From Neobacillus endophyticus (lineage in GTDB: Bacteria; Bacillota; Bacilli; Bacillales; Cytobacillaceae): a stretch of DNA of 64,000 nucleotides. Numbering within the stretch: position 1 is the first letter of the stretch; each line of letters begins with the position of its first letter. The position numbers were made by a program, and so were the translations under genes. Below are positions 1-8,229 of the stretch, one piece after another. The DNA lies in NCBI RefSeq assembly GCF_013248975.1, contig NZ_JABRWH010000001.1:4050001-4114000 (forward strand), given 5' to 3'. Under the pieces are notes generated by a model. The model was not told where the DNA came from and ran no database searches. It saw only the letters and a list, made by a program, of their open reading frames with translations.

Positions 1-218
1 GCTTGTTTTCCGGCAACCGTTTTAGGGCGTGCTGGGTAACCCAATGAATGGAACCCGGCTGCCACCGCACCCGATGAAATTAAGATGACATCATGTCCTT
101 GTCTTTTTAAATGGCTTAATGCCTCAACATGATCCGTCATTTTTTCCACGGAAATAGTCCCTGTTGGTGTGGTCAGTGAACTGCTCCCAATTTTTACAAC
201 TACTAATTGTTTCTTCAT
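1..218 (-). CDS. proB: Glutamate 5-kinase, N-terminal part (cut by window edge)
   Basis: Phosphorylates glutamate in the first step of proline synthesis, in the cytoplasm. Only the first 72 codons are inside the window; the gene runs off the left edge. The visible protein starts [16 protein letters not shown], the nucleotide-binding start of amino acid kinases, and continues through [11 protein letters not shown] and a [15 protein letters not shown] segment typical of ProB. The ATG at 218 has an AGAAGGG ribosome site. A proline-type T-box leader lies upstream, which supports the call. proA would be expected beyond the edge. Confidence 0.93.
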   Translation of the reverse strand, partial: MKKQLVVVKIGSSSLTTPTGTISVEKMTDHVEALSHLKRQGHDVILISSGAVAAGFHSLGYPARPKTVAGKQ

Positions 219-373
219 TTTCTAACCCTTCTTTGTATAAAATAGGCACTGTTAAACGTGGCTGTTCATCCCATACTTTACATTGGAGGCCCTTAAGCAG
301 CATACAGGGTGTAATCCGCAAGAAGTTTGCTTCCCCCATGCGATCAACTAAAAGCATGAACATAGCCAGAAAA

Positions 374-630
374 TAAAAAAACGACTTTTCTGTCCTTATG
401 CAAAGGACGGAAAAATCGTATCCGCGGTACCACCTTTATTGATGTAAACAAACATGTCTACATCCTCTTTCACCCCGTAACGTGGGAAAACGGCTTATGT
501 TTTGCATAAGCGGGTCTAATATGGGCAGGTTCAACTTTCTTTCCATGAGAAACCTCGCAGCCAGTGGGTTTCACTCTCTTACATGTTCCAAAGATTTACT
601 AGTCCCATTCCTTTTAGCAAATTAAGTTTA
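374..630 (-). promoter_or_regulatory. T-box leader of proB (proline-type)
   Basis: The minus strand carries the T-box core AAGGTGGTACCGCG (424-437), followed by a terminator hairpin (arms 381-397 and 403-419) and a T run to 374. Stem I begins with GGGACTAGTA near 600 and closes with TAGACCC near 518. Its 3' side contains GAACCTGCCCA, where CCT or CCC would be a proline specifier in either register. Known T-boxes antiterminate on uncharged tRNA, so proB should be induced by proline shortage. About 155 nt separate the terminator from proB. Confidence 0.9.
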
Positions 631-634
631 TTTG

Positions 635-663
635 ATTATCTATAGAAAAGCGGGAAAAGTCAA
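635..663 (-). promoter_or_regulatory. Sigma-A promoter of the proB T-box leader
   Basis: Minus-strand TTGACT (658-663) and GATAAT (635-640) are separated by exactly 17 bp, just upstream of the T-box leader. Confidence 0.75.
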
Positions 664-829
664 TATAATTTTTAGAAAAATTAAAAAGCACGCTGCTCCT
701 TTTTCGTGTAACCGCTGAAAAAAGTTTTGAATAAACTAATGTACTGTCAATAGGCTCTCGCTTTTAGAAGACCTGTTTGAAAAAAGGTTAAGAGGCCCTT
801 TTTCCGATATTAAAGGAGGAACACGCAAT

Positions 830-1597
830 ATGAGTAATTTGGACTTTTTGGAAGTTAACCCGAACTTTACAACCTATTATCGAACATTACGAGATGCAAA
901 TTATTATTTCTTCAGCCGTCCTGAATTACAAGATGCAAATGAGGTTATCGCGCAGCTTATCTTAAAATTTATTCAGGTAAATGGCACAACTTTTCGGGAT
1001 ATGGATCCGGAAGAATATGAAAGAATTTATCGCTTATTTGAGGATGATTTGTTGGATGTGATTATAAATAGCGGCACGAACAATGTGGATTTCCAAGCTT
1101 TTACTGAAATGTTGGATGAAATTATTGGCATTGCAAGATTGCGTGATCATACTCTGCGAAAAATAAATCGAACAAATCAGGAGATTGTAGCTGATGTGAA
1201 TGAAATTGTCATCATTCAGGACGATGACACATTGCCAAATGATGTTTCCGAAATTTATGTGACTATTTCCGATGATATTAATCCATCGATGATTGAGGAT
1301 GAAAATACAGAGAATTCCCTTGTTCTGATCAATCAAGAGATTCTTGAGGATCCAGTGGAAAATGAGGATATGGAAGTAGAGGATTTTGAGGAAGAGGATT
1401 GTGTGGAGGATGATTGTGAGGAAGAGGAAGATGTTGAGGAAGTTTTGTTGAACGAAATAATAGTTGACGAAATGGAAGAGGAAGATGATAAGTACGATTC
1501 TTATTTTGATGATGATGATAGCGAAGAAGAAATTGAAGTGATCAATCCACAAGAAATTCAAAGGCCGTATATTAAATATAGATATGAAAATTCATAA
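830..1597 (+). CDS. Acidic protein of unknown function
   Basis: 255 residues, not recognised. The first ~125 residues look folded and mainly helical, with aromatic-rich stretches such as YYRTLRDANYYFF. From about residue 125 the chain becomes very acidic, with runs of E and D between residues 175 and 240, then ends in a short basic/aromatic tail (RPYIKYRYENS). There is no signal peptide or membrane segment. The ATG has a clear AAAGGAGG site 9 bases upstream. It is monocistronic, divergent from proB and followed by its own terminator. The acidic tail could bind cations or a basic partner; that is only inference. Confidence 0.75.
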   Translation: MSNLDFLEVNPNFTTYYRTLRDANYYFFSRPELQDANEVIAQLILKFIQVNGTTFRDMDPEEYERIYRLFEDDLLDVIINSGTNNVDFQAFTEMLDEIIGIARLRDHTLRKINRTNQEIVADVNEIVIIQDDDTLPNDVSEIYVTISDDINPSMIEDENTENSLVLINQEILEDPVENEDMEVEDFEEEDCVEDDCEEEEDVEEVLLNEIIVDEMEEEDDKYDSYFDDDDSEEEIEVINPQEIQRPYIKYRYENS

Positions 1598-1619
1598 AGG
1601 CCTGTATGGGTCTTTTTTT
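1597..1619 (+). terminator. Terminator of the acidic-protein gene
   Basis: AAGGCC (1597-1602) pairs with GGTCTT (1609-1614) over a 6-nt loop and runs into seven T. The stem starts on the last base of the stop codon. Confidence 0.6.
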
Positions 1620-1644
1620 CTGGGAACTTATCAATTTAATAAAT

Positions 1645-1677
1645 AAGCACTTGTAATTTTATTCATTACAAGTGCTT
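1645..1677 (-). terminator. Terminator at the end of the pyrimidine-degradation cluster
   Basis: Perfect 13-bp stem (AAGCACTTGTAAT, 1645-1657, with 1665-1677) and a 7-nt loop, 10 bp past the aminotransferase stop. It is AT-rich on both sides and may act in both directions. Confidence 0.7.
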
Positions 1678-1687
1678 AGGAGTATTT

Positions 1688-3043
1688 TTATTTTATCTCT
1701 GCAAGTGACTCTATTAATGTTTTAACAAGGATCGTAATATCATTTTGGTCGATATTTAATGGAGGTGCCAATGTTAAGACATTATTGAAACCTGCAACGG
1801 TTGCTCCGTTTTTACCGATGATCACACCGCGGTCCTTACAGGCTGCAATAACTTTATTGACAAGTGAAGCGTCTAGCGGCTCTTTTGTCGCTTTATTATT
1901 GACTAACTCAATTCCAATTAATAAACCCTTGCCCCGGACATCCCCAACATATGGATGGTCCTGAAGATGGTTCTTTAAGTCATTTAACAACTGTTCCCCC
2001 AAATCGCGAGAGCGGTCAAATAACCTTTCCTTTTCCATAATTTCAAGATTTTTCAGTGCTAAAGCACAAGCAGCTGGATTGCCGCCAAAAGTATTTACAT
2101 GGCGGAAGTAATCGTATTCTTCCGTACCTTTAAAAGCTTCATAGATTTCTTTTCTGACTGCTGTAGCGGAAAGCGGCAGATAGGCACTGGTGATTCCTTT
2201 TGCCATGGTAATAATATCGGGTTTAACTCCATAATTCATAAAACCAAATGGCTTGCCAGTCCGGCCGAACCCGCAAATGACCTCATCAACAATCAATAGA
2301 GCACCGTGTTTTTCACAGATTTCTTTTGCCGCCTTCATATACCCATCAGGCGGAATTAACACACCGCCGCCGGTGATAATTGGTTCCATGATGAATGCTG
2401 CAATCGTTTCACTTAACTCCCATGTCATGGTTTTGTCAAGTTCTTTGACAGCAGGATGCTCCCTCGGATCTGCTACATTCTGATCATCACGGTAGGAATC
2501 TGGCGGTGATACATGGATAAAGCCAGGAGCAAGCGGCTCGTATTTATACTTCCGCTGCGCCTGCCCTGTAGCAGCCAAGGCTCCCATGGAATTTCCATGA
2601 TAAGCGCGATAGCGGGAAATAATTTTATAGCGATTATAATCCCCTTTTTGCTGATGATATTGTCTGACAATCTTAAAGGCTGTTTCATTTGCCTCCGAAC
2701 CGCTATTGGAGAAAAAGATGACGTATTCATCACCAAGCCATTCATTGAGCTTTTCTGCCAGTTTAATAGCCGGTACATGACTTTGGGAAAGTGGAAAATA
2801 TGCCATTTCTTTCAATTGCTCATAGGCGGCCTCGGCTAGCTCTGTTCTGCCATATCCGACATTCACACACCAAAGACCTGCCATCGCATCCAAATAACGT
2901 TTGCTATCTGCATCCGTCACCCATGAACCCACCGCCTTCTCCGCTACAATCGTTGCATTCGGATTATAAGGCTTCATCGCATGCCATACATATTTATCAT
3001 CCATCTCTAATAAGGACTCCTTAGGACGGCTCGTTTGAACCAT
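1688..3043 (-). CDS. Class-III (omega) aminotransferase, likely beta-alanine:pyruvate type
   Basis: PLP enzyme of 451 residues. It carries the class-III features SNSGSEANETAFK (PLP phosphate region), IVDEVICGFGRTG (Asp contacting the pyridine ring) and DIITMAKGITSAYLPL (PLP-binding Lys). In a pyrimidine-degradation cluster it most likely moves the amino group of beta-alanine or beta-aminoisobutyrate to pyruvate, giving malonate or methylmalonate semialdehyde for the next gene. The ATG at 3043 is chosen because GGAGGG lies 7 bases upstream; an in-frame TTG at 3058 sits on that ribosome site. It is last in the minus-strand run, 48 bp after mmsA. Substrate is inferred from context; other omega-amino acids are possible. 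Confidence 0.88.
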   Translation of the reverse strand: MVQTSRPKESLLEMDDKYVWHAMKPYNPNATIVAEKAVGSWVTDADSKRYLDAMAGLWCVNVGYGRTELAEAAYEQLKEMAYFPLSQSHVPAIKLAEKLNEWLGDEYVIFFSNSGSEANETAFKIVRQYHQQKGDYNRYKIISRYRAYHGNSMGALAATGQAQRKYKYEPLAPGFIHVSPPDSYRDDQNVADPREHPAVKELDKTMTWELSETIAAFIMEPIITGGGVLIPPDGYMKAAKEICEKHGALLIVDEVICGFGRTGKPFGFMNYGVKPDIITMAKGITSAYLPLSATAVRKEIYEAFKGTEEYDYFRHVNTFGGNPAACALALKNLEIMEKERLFDRSRDLGEQLLNDLKNHLQDHPYVGDVRGKGLLIGIELVNNKATKEPLDASLVNKVIAACKDRGVIIGKNGATVAGFNNVLTLAPPLNIDQNDITILVKTLIESLAEIK

Positions 3044-3091
3044 TCCACTTCCCTCCAATTCAAATTGATGTTTTGAGATCTTCCATTTTTC

Positions 3092-4555
3092 TTATTCAAA
3101 TCTGGAAGTAATCATTTTTTTACGTGTGTAGAAATTGACCCCGTCTTTGCCATTGACATGAAGGTCACCGTAGAAGGAGTCTTTCCAGCCAGAGAATGGG
3201 AAGAAGGCCATTGTAGCCGGAACCCCCACATTAATACCAAGCATACCGGCGTCCGCTTCTTCGCGGAACTGTCTGGCGGCTTTGGCATCGTTTGTATAAA
3301 TGGTCGCTCCATTGCCATAGCGAGATTTACGAATATGTTCAAGCGCTTCATCTAAGTTCTTTGCACGTAATAGACTTAATACAGGTGCAAATATTTCTTC
3401 TTTGGCAATCGTCATTTCAGGTGTGACATGATCGAAAATGGTGGGTCCCATGAAATTGCCTTCAGGAAGGTCATCCATTTCTTTTCGGCCATCTCTGATT
3501 AGCGCTGCTCCTTCCGCGACTCCTTTTTCAATATAGCCGATCACTTTTTCCCGGTGCTCCTTACGAATAATAGGTGTTAAAAGGACTTCCTCATCCATTC
3601 CGTTTCCAATAATTAGGTCATCCGCTTTTTTCTTTAACGCTTGGACAAATGGCTCGTTATTACCAACAACGACAACGGCACTGCATGCCATACAGCGTTG
3701 TCCGGCGCTTCCGAAAGCCGAGCTAATAATATGTTGAGCGGCTTTATCCATATCTGCATCCGGCATCACAATATGATGATTTTTTGCGCCTGACAATGCC
3801 TGAACTCGCTTTCCTTCAGCAGCTGCCCGTGTGTATACATATTTGGCAACAGGCTGGGAACCAACAAAGGAAATCGCGGAAATATCTTGATGATCCAGCA
3901 GACCGTTAACCACATCATGTGCACCGTGAACAACATTTAATACGCCCTTAGGAGCACCGGCTTCTGTAAATAGTTCTGCCAGACGATTGGCCAAAATCGG
4001 AGTACGTTCAGATGGCTTTAAGACAAAGGTATTTCCACAGGCAACAGCAAGCGGGAACATCCAGAGTGGTACCATCATAGGGAAATTAAATGGAGTGATT
4101 CCTCCTACAACCCCCAGCGGGAAGCGGAACATTTCCGAATCAATGTCTTCAGCAATTCCTGATAAGCTTTCGCCCATTATTAATGTTGGAGCACCGGCAG
4201 CAAATTCGACACATTCAATGCCTCGTTGTACCTCTCCATAGGATTCTTTGTATGCCTTTCCATTTTCCTGAACCACTAGACGAGCCAGTTCTTGATGGTT
4301 TTCAGTTAATAGATGGTGGTATTTAAACAAAATTCTCGCTCTTTTCGGAACAGGAACGTTTTTCCACTTTTTAAATGCTTCTTTAGCTGCTTGGACGGCC
4401 ATATCTACATCAGTTTTCACCGATACCGGCACCTTCGTTAATAATTCATTTGTAGCAGGGTTGATCACATCAAGCGTTTGTGAGCTGCTGGCATTCACCC
4501 ATTCGCCGTTAATATAATTTTTCAATACAGTTGTTTCATTTTTGGTTACAGTCAT
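3092..4555 (-). CDS. mmsA: CoA-acylating (methyl)malonate-semialdehyde dehydrogenase
   Basis: 487-residue aldehyde dehydrogenase of the MmsA/IolA type. It oxidises malonate or methylmalonate semialdehyde to acetyl- or propionyl-CoA, using NAD and CoA with loss of CO2. Visible marks are PFNFPMMVPLW, the NAD-site FVGSQPVAKYVY, ALSGAKNHHIV and the catalytic-Cys segment GSAGQRCMACSAVVVVG. AGGAGG precedes the ATG. It lies directly before the aminotransferase that would supply its aldehyde, so this pair is the carbon exit of the pathway. Upstream, at 4629-4641, is one copy of a 13-bp repeat also found before preT. A role in inositol or valine breakdown is possible but has no support here. Confidence 0.93.
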   Translation of the reverse strand: MTVTKNETTVLKNYINGEWVNASSSQTLDVINPATNELLTKVPVSVKTDVDMAVQAAKEAFKKWKNVPVPKRARILFKYHHLLTENHQELARLVVQENGKAYKESYGEVQRGIECVEFAAGAPTLIMGESLSGIAEDIDSEMFRFPLGVVGGITPFNFPMMVPLWMFPLAVACGNTFVLKPSERTPILANRLAELFTEAGAPKGVLNVVHGAHDVVNGLLDHQDISAISFVGSQPVAKYVYTRAAAEGKRVQALSGAKNHHIVMPDADMDKAAQHIISSAFGSAGQRCMACSAVVVVGNNEPFVQALKKKADDLIIGNGMDEEVLLTPIIRKEHREKVIGYIEKGVAEGAALIRDGRKEMDDLPEGNFMGPTIFDHVTPEMTIAKEEIFAPVLSLLRAKNLDEALEHIRKSRYGNGATIYTNDAKAARQFREEADAGMLGINVGVPATMAFFPFSGWKDSFYGDLHVNGKDGVNFYTRKKMITSRFE

Positions 4556-4628
4556 TTTGCAGCCTCCTACTTTTTATAAAATCTCTGTTAAACTCATTAT
4601 CTCGTAATCGAAAAATGGTTTCATTAGA

Positions 4629-4641
4629 CATTCTGTAAAAT
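4629..4641. promoter_or_regulatory. Candidate operator copy upstream of mmsA
   Basis: CATTCTGTAAAAT differs by one base from the CAATCTGTAAAAT direct repeats at 11117-11129 and 11150-11162. It lies between pucR and mmsA. Its role as a regulator site is inference. Confidence 0.35.
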
Positions 4642-4684
4642 GGCTTTAGGTAAATTTCCGACAAAATGCAAAAAAAGGTGAAGC

Positions 4685-6301
4685 TTATCGTGCTTGATTG
4701 GCTGCATTTGGCTGTGAGGAAAATAAATACTCATGGACAAGCAGCATAAATTCAATAGCCACCCGTTTTTCGTGCTCCATAAAATCCTCGCCCAGAAGAT
4801 TTTCAAGCTTTTGCAGACGGTGATAAAGGGTCTGTCTCACGATAAATAGCTTGTTGGAGGTTTCTTGTTTTGAACCATTGCACTCCAAATAAACTTTTAA
4901 TGTTTCCAAAAGCTTTCCATTGTATTTTTCATCATATTGAATAACCGGGTACAAATATTCAGATGCCAGCTCTTGCAAATCTGTATGTTTGCTCATTTGA
5001 AATATTAACCGATATAAATGAAGATCCTCATAGAAATAATAGCCCTGTTTTCTTGTCATTTTTTGTTGAATCCTTACTGTTTCTTTTGCTGTTTGATAGC
5101 TTTTATGGATGTTGCATAATGATTCAACAAATTTGCCGGCAGCGATCGTCAGCCGTGTGGCGTTTTGTTTTCTGATAAATTCGGATTCCTGGATCTGTTC
5201 AATTGCCTTTTTCATCCGATCCTTCATATTCTTTTTCGCCCGATGATTGATTAGTATCGTAATAATTTCATTTCTTTTTTCCACCGTAAATACGGCAAAT
5301 CCGGATTGTTCAAATACTGAGCGATATAACAATTTAAAATAAGTGACATCATGGCTTAATTTTTCTTTTAACGTAAACAACTTGGAAATGAGGACAACAG
5401 CCTCAGATGTTTTCACTTTTATGCCGTTCTCGATCAAATATTCGTGAATACTTTCTTCTGAATGCTCTCCATCAAGCCAGCCGTGTAGCCATTCAAACGC
5501 TTCTGCCCGCTTTTTTTCTTCCACATATAAATCTCGCTGCAGATGCTGTGCTAATGCAGTAGCAGTGCGGTCCAAAATTAATAAATCGAATTCACTGATG
5601 GGAATATCCTTTGAATAAATAATGATTTCTGCATATTCCTGTCCGAACAAAAAAATCGGTGATTGCGCGAAATGCTGGCACATGTGATTTTCTACTTGTT
5701 TAAGCTCATTTAGAATTAGTGTCTTTTCTTGATGGCTGATATCCGGAACAAACTCATAGTCCTGATTTTTAAAACGGAACAGGATTTGGAGATCGAGTGC
5801 CGAGAAAATAAACTGCAGGATATCTTCGTAGCTTTCCATCGTTAATAATCGTTTATTTAAGCTTTGGGAGTAATTCTCTAAATCGGATATCTTTTGGTAT
5901 TGTTGGTTGATAATGATCGAATGAATGTCCTGAGTAATTTCAACAAACGGGACTTCTTTTTGGAAAATAATAATCGGAAATTGATGCTCATTTGCCATTT
6001 CAATTACTTCTTTTGGAATTTTAGATAAATGGGTGCCCATTTCGATACATAATCCAGCCGCTTTATTTTCGATAAATTCAAGTACTGTGGATCTAAATTG
6101 TTCATCATGATCCTTCCAGGCGATTCCTGTGGAAAGAATCAATTCATGCCCTTTTAATAGATTTCGAATGGTGGTCGCTTCGACGACATGAACCCATTTC
6201 ACAAGCCGATGAATCCCATCCTGCCCGGCTACAATTTTGGCCTGTTCAAAATGCCTTCGCTGTAAAATATCAGAAACCGTTAATTGAAAATGTTCCTTCA
6301 T
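4685..6301 (-). CDS. PucR-family transcriptional regulator
   Basis: 538-residue regulator. An N-terminal PucR ligand/sensor domain (about residues 5-125, with LVKWVHVVE and LILSTGIAW) is followed by a middle GGDEF-like region and a C-terminal PucR-type helix-turn-helix (ETSNKLFIVRQTLYHRLQKL, near residue 495). The family controls purine, pyrimidine or amino-acid catabolism. The ATG at 6301 is chosen because AAGGAG is 8 bases upstream; the longer GTG start at 6310 overlaps that site. It lies inside the pyrimidine-degradation run and is its obvious local regulator; activator or repressor mode cannot be told from sequence. Confidence 0.9.
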   Translation of the reverse strand: MKEHFQLTVSDILQRRHFEQAKIVAGQDGIHRLVKWVHVVEATTIRNLLKGHELILSTGIAWKDHDEQFRSTVLEFIENKAAGLCIEMGTHLSKIPKEVIEMANEHQFPIIIFQKEVPFVEITQDIHSIIINQQYQKISDLENYSQSLNKRLLTMESYEDILQFIFSALDLQILFRFKNQDYEFVPDISHQEKTLILNELKQVENHMCQHFAQSPIFLFGQEYAEIIIYSKDIPISEFDLLILDRTATALAQHLQRDLYVEEKKRAEAFEWLHGWLDGEHSEESIHEYLIENGIKVKTSEAVVLISKLFTLKEKLSHDVTYFKLLYRSVFEQSGFAVFTVEKRNEIITILINHRAKKNMKDRMKKAIEQIQESEFIRKQNATRLTIAAGKFVESLCNIHKSYQTAKETVRIQQKMTRKQGYYFYEDLHLYRLIFQMSKHTDLQELASEYLYPVIQYDEKYNGKLLETLKVYLECNGSKQETSNKLFIVRQTLYHRLQKLENLLGEDFMEHEKRVAIEFMLLVHEYLFSSQPNAANQAR

Positions 6302-6365
6302 CGTATGCACTCCTTCTAATGAGCGGAAAGAGGATTGGCTTTTATACCAATCCTCATTGTTATTA

Positions 6366-6584
6366 TTAGATGCTCGCTTGGTTCTGCTTTGCTAAAATAC
6401 TCGAAAAATACTTTCTTGCATTGGCTGTTCCAAAATGAAGTGTTTCTGTGAGATTCTTATTAGGATGGAAAAACTCAACTGTAGCACCATTTAAATGCTC
6501 TCTGACAGCACTAATCCGATAACCCTTTTGGATGAGAAAATCAATTTTGTCTCTTTCCTCAAGAAACTCTTTATATTCAGACAT
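6366..6584 (-). CDS. 72-residue protein of unknown function in the pyrimidine cluster
   Basis: Small soluble protein, not recognised. It begins MSEYKEFLEERDKIDFLIQK (likely a helix), then a beta-like middle (YRISAVREHLNGATVEFFHP) and a tail with ARKYFSSILAKQNQ. A GAGGTGG site precedes the ATG by a normal distance. It lies between dihydropyrimidinase and pucR, about 50-65 bp from each, so it is probably cotranscribed. It is too small to be the missing ureidopropionase. No Cys or metal motif is seen. Confidence 0.72.
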   Translation of the reverse strand: MSEYKEFLEERDKIDFLIQKGYRISAVREHLNGATVEFFHPNKNLTETLHFGTANARKYFSSILAKQNQASI

Positions 6585-6634
6585 TATTCCACCTCACTTT
6601 AATAATTCCTGCTACATTAAGAAAATATTTGAGT

Positions 6635-8053
6635 TTAAATGGATAAGGTCTCATTTTGATTGATGGGAGCATTTAAGCTGTATTTTGCCCGCTTTAAATA
6701 TTGGCCTGATCCAGGTTTGCCGACAAACTGTTTGTCGCGAATGACATATTCCCCGCGAACGAGTACTGAAACAGGTTCACCAGTTACTTTCATTCCCTCA
6801 AAAGCATTGTAATCTACGGCCATGTGATGGGTTTCTGCTGAAATAACCCTTTCGATATTTGGATCAAAAATGACCAGGTCTGCATCAGCTCCAATCGCAA
6901 TTGTACCCTTTTTCGGGAAAAGACCAAACAGCTTAGCCACTCTTGTAGAGGTCAGGTCAACAAATTGATTTAAGCTGATCCGCCCTTTTTTCACACCCTC
7001 TGAGAATAAAATCGTCAGGCGGTCTTCAATCATTGGACCACCGTTCGGGATTTTCGTAAAGTCGTCACGGCCAAGGTCTTTTTGCCCTTTAAAATCAAAT
7101 GAGCATTGATCGGACCCGAATGTTTGGAGTTCTCCGCTTTTCAAAGCATTCCAAAGTACGTTCTGGTTCCATTTCTCTCTAAGCGGCGGTGACCAAACAT
7201 ATTTCGCTCCTTCAAAATTTGGTCTTTCCAAGTAGGATTGGTCAAGAACAAGATACTGCGGACATGTCTCGCCCCACACATTAAAGCCTTTCTTTCTGGC
7301 ATCTGCAATCTGCTGGACTGCATCAGCGCACGAGACATGGACTACATATAATTGGGAGTTCGCTAGGCCTGCCATTCTCGCTGCACGGCCAGTTGCTTCT
7401 CCTTCCAATTCCGGAGGTCTCGTTAAGGCATGATAGATGGGAGCAGTATTTCCTTCATCAAGTGCCTTTTTCGTTAAATAATCGATCACATCGCCATTTT
7501 CTGCGTGAACCAGGACCAGTGCCCCATGTTTTTTTGCGGTGACAAGTGTTTTAAATAGGGTTTCGTCGTCTGCTTGGAAGACATTTTTATATGCCATGAA
7601 GACCTTAAATGAAGTGATTCCTTCGTCATTGATTACCTCAGGAAGTTCGTTTAAAACCTTTTCATTTATTTCAGAGATCATTAAGTGGAAGCTGTAGTCG
7701 ATCACAGCTTTATCCTTTGATTTTTCATGCCAAGTTTGGATGGCGTTCTTTAAGGGCTCCCCTTTATTTGTCAGACAAAAATCGATAATCGATGTCGTGC
7801 CGCCAAATGCTGCAGCGATTGTGCCAGATTCAAAATCATCCTTAGTAACGGTACCGCCAAATGGCATATCTAAATGGGTGTGCGGATCAATTCCTCCAGG
7901 GAATACAAGACATCCCTTCGCATCGATTACCTCTGCTCCAATGGCCGTTAGGTTCGAACCAATTTGCGTAATTTTTCCGTCTTCAATTAAAATTTCTGCT
8001 TGATAAGTATCAGCAGCAGTAACGATGGTTCCATTTTTGATTATTTTTTTCAT
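6635..8053 (-). CDS. hydA: Dihydropyrimidinase (hydantoinase family)
   Basis: 472-residue cyclic amidohydrolase that opens dihydrouracil or dihydrothymine to N-carbamoyl-beta-amino acids. Metal-site features are visible: GIDPHTHLDMPF (HxH), SFKVFMAYKN (Lys to be carbamylated), LVHAENGD, VVHVSC and FGSDQCSF (catalytic Asp). The ATG at 8053 follows TAGGAGGG by 8 bases; the ORF is open 35 codons further without a better site. It lies downstream of preA with a 176-bp gap, so it may have some independent expression. The neighbouring preTA genes favour dihydropyrimidinase over D-hydantoinase. Confidence 0.93.
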   Translation of the reverse strand: MKKIIKNGTIVTAADTYQAEILIEDGKITQIGSNLTAIGAEVIDAKGCLVFPGGIDPHTHLDMPFGGTVTKDDFESGTIAAAFGGTTSIIDFCLTNKGEPLKNAIQTWHEKSKDKAVIDYSFHLMISEINEKVLNELPEVINDEGITSFKVFMAYKNVFQADDETLFKTLVTAKKHGALVLVHAENGDVIDYLTKKALDEGNTAPIYHALTRPPELEGEATGRAARMAGLANSQLYVVHVSCADAVQQIADARKKGFNVWGETCPQYLVLDQSYLERPNFEGAKYVWSPPLREKWNQNVLWNALKSGELQTFGSDQCSFDFKGQKDLGRDDFTKIPNGGPMIEDRLTILFSEGVKKGRISLNQFVDLTSTRVAKLFGLFPKKGTIAIGADADLVIFDPNIERVISAETHHMAVDYNAFEGMKVTGEPVSVLVRGEYVIRDKQFVGKPGSGQYLKRAKYSLNAPINQNETLSI

Positions 8054-8229
8054 TCCGGTTTCCCTCCTAAGTATTTTGGTAGAATTCAGGTTATCTAATA
8101 GGCAGACTGTTTTATTAAATAGAATAGCAAGTTTAGCCAATGGTAAGTTATATGACAAAAGAATATGTGTCAGACAAAATAATCTTGTTGATTCGCCTGA
8201 AACCTACAATAGTTCACTAAAACGATTAT

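Noticed and set aside
124..363. 79-codon minus-strand ORF overlapping the proB start
   Set aside because: It begins between the T-box terminator and proB without a ribosome site, overlaps proB in another frame and has no family features.
1034..1561. 175-codon minus-strand ORF under the acidic-protein gene
   Set aside because: It is the reverse reading of GAA/GAT-rich acidic codons, giving a false Ile/Phe-rich membrane-like protein; no start signal.
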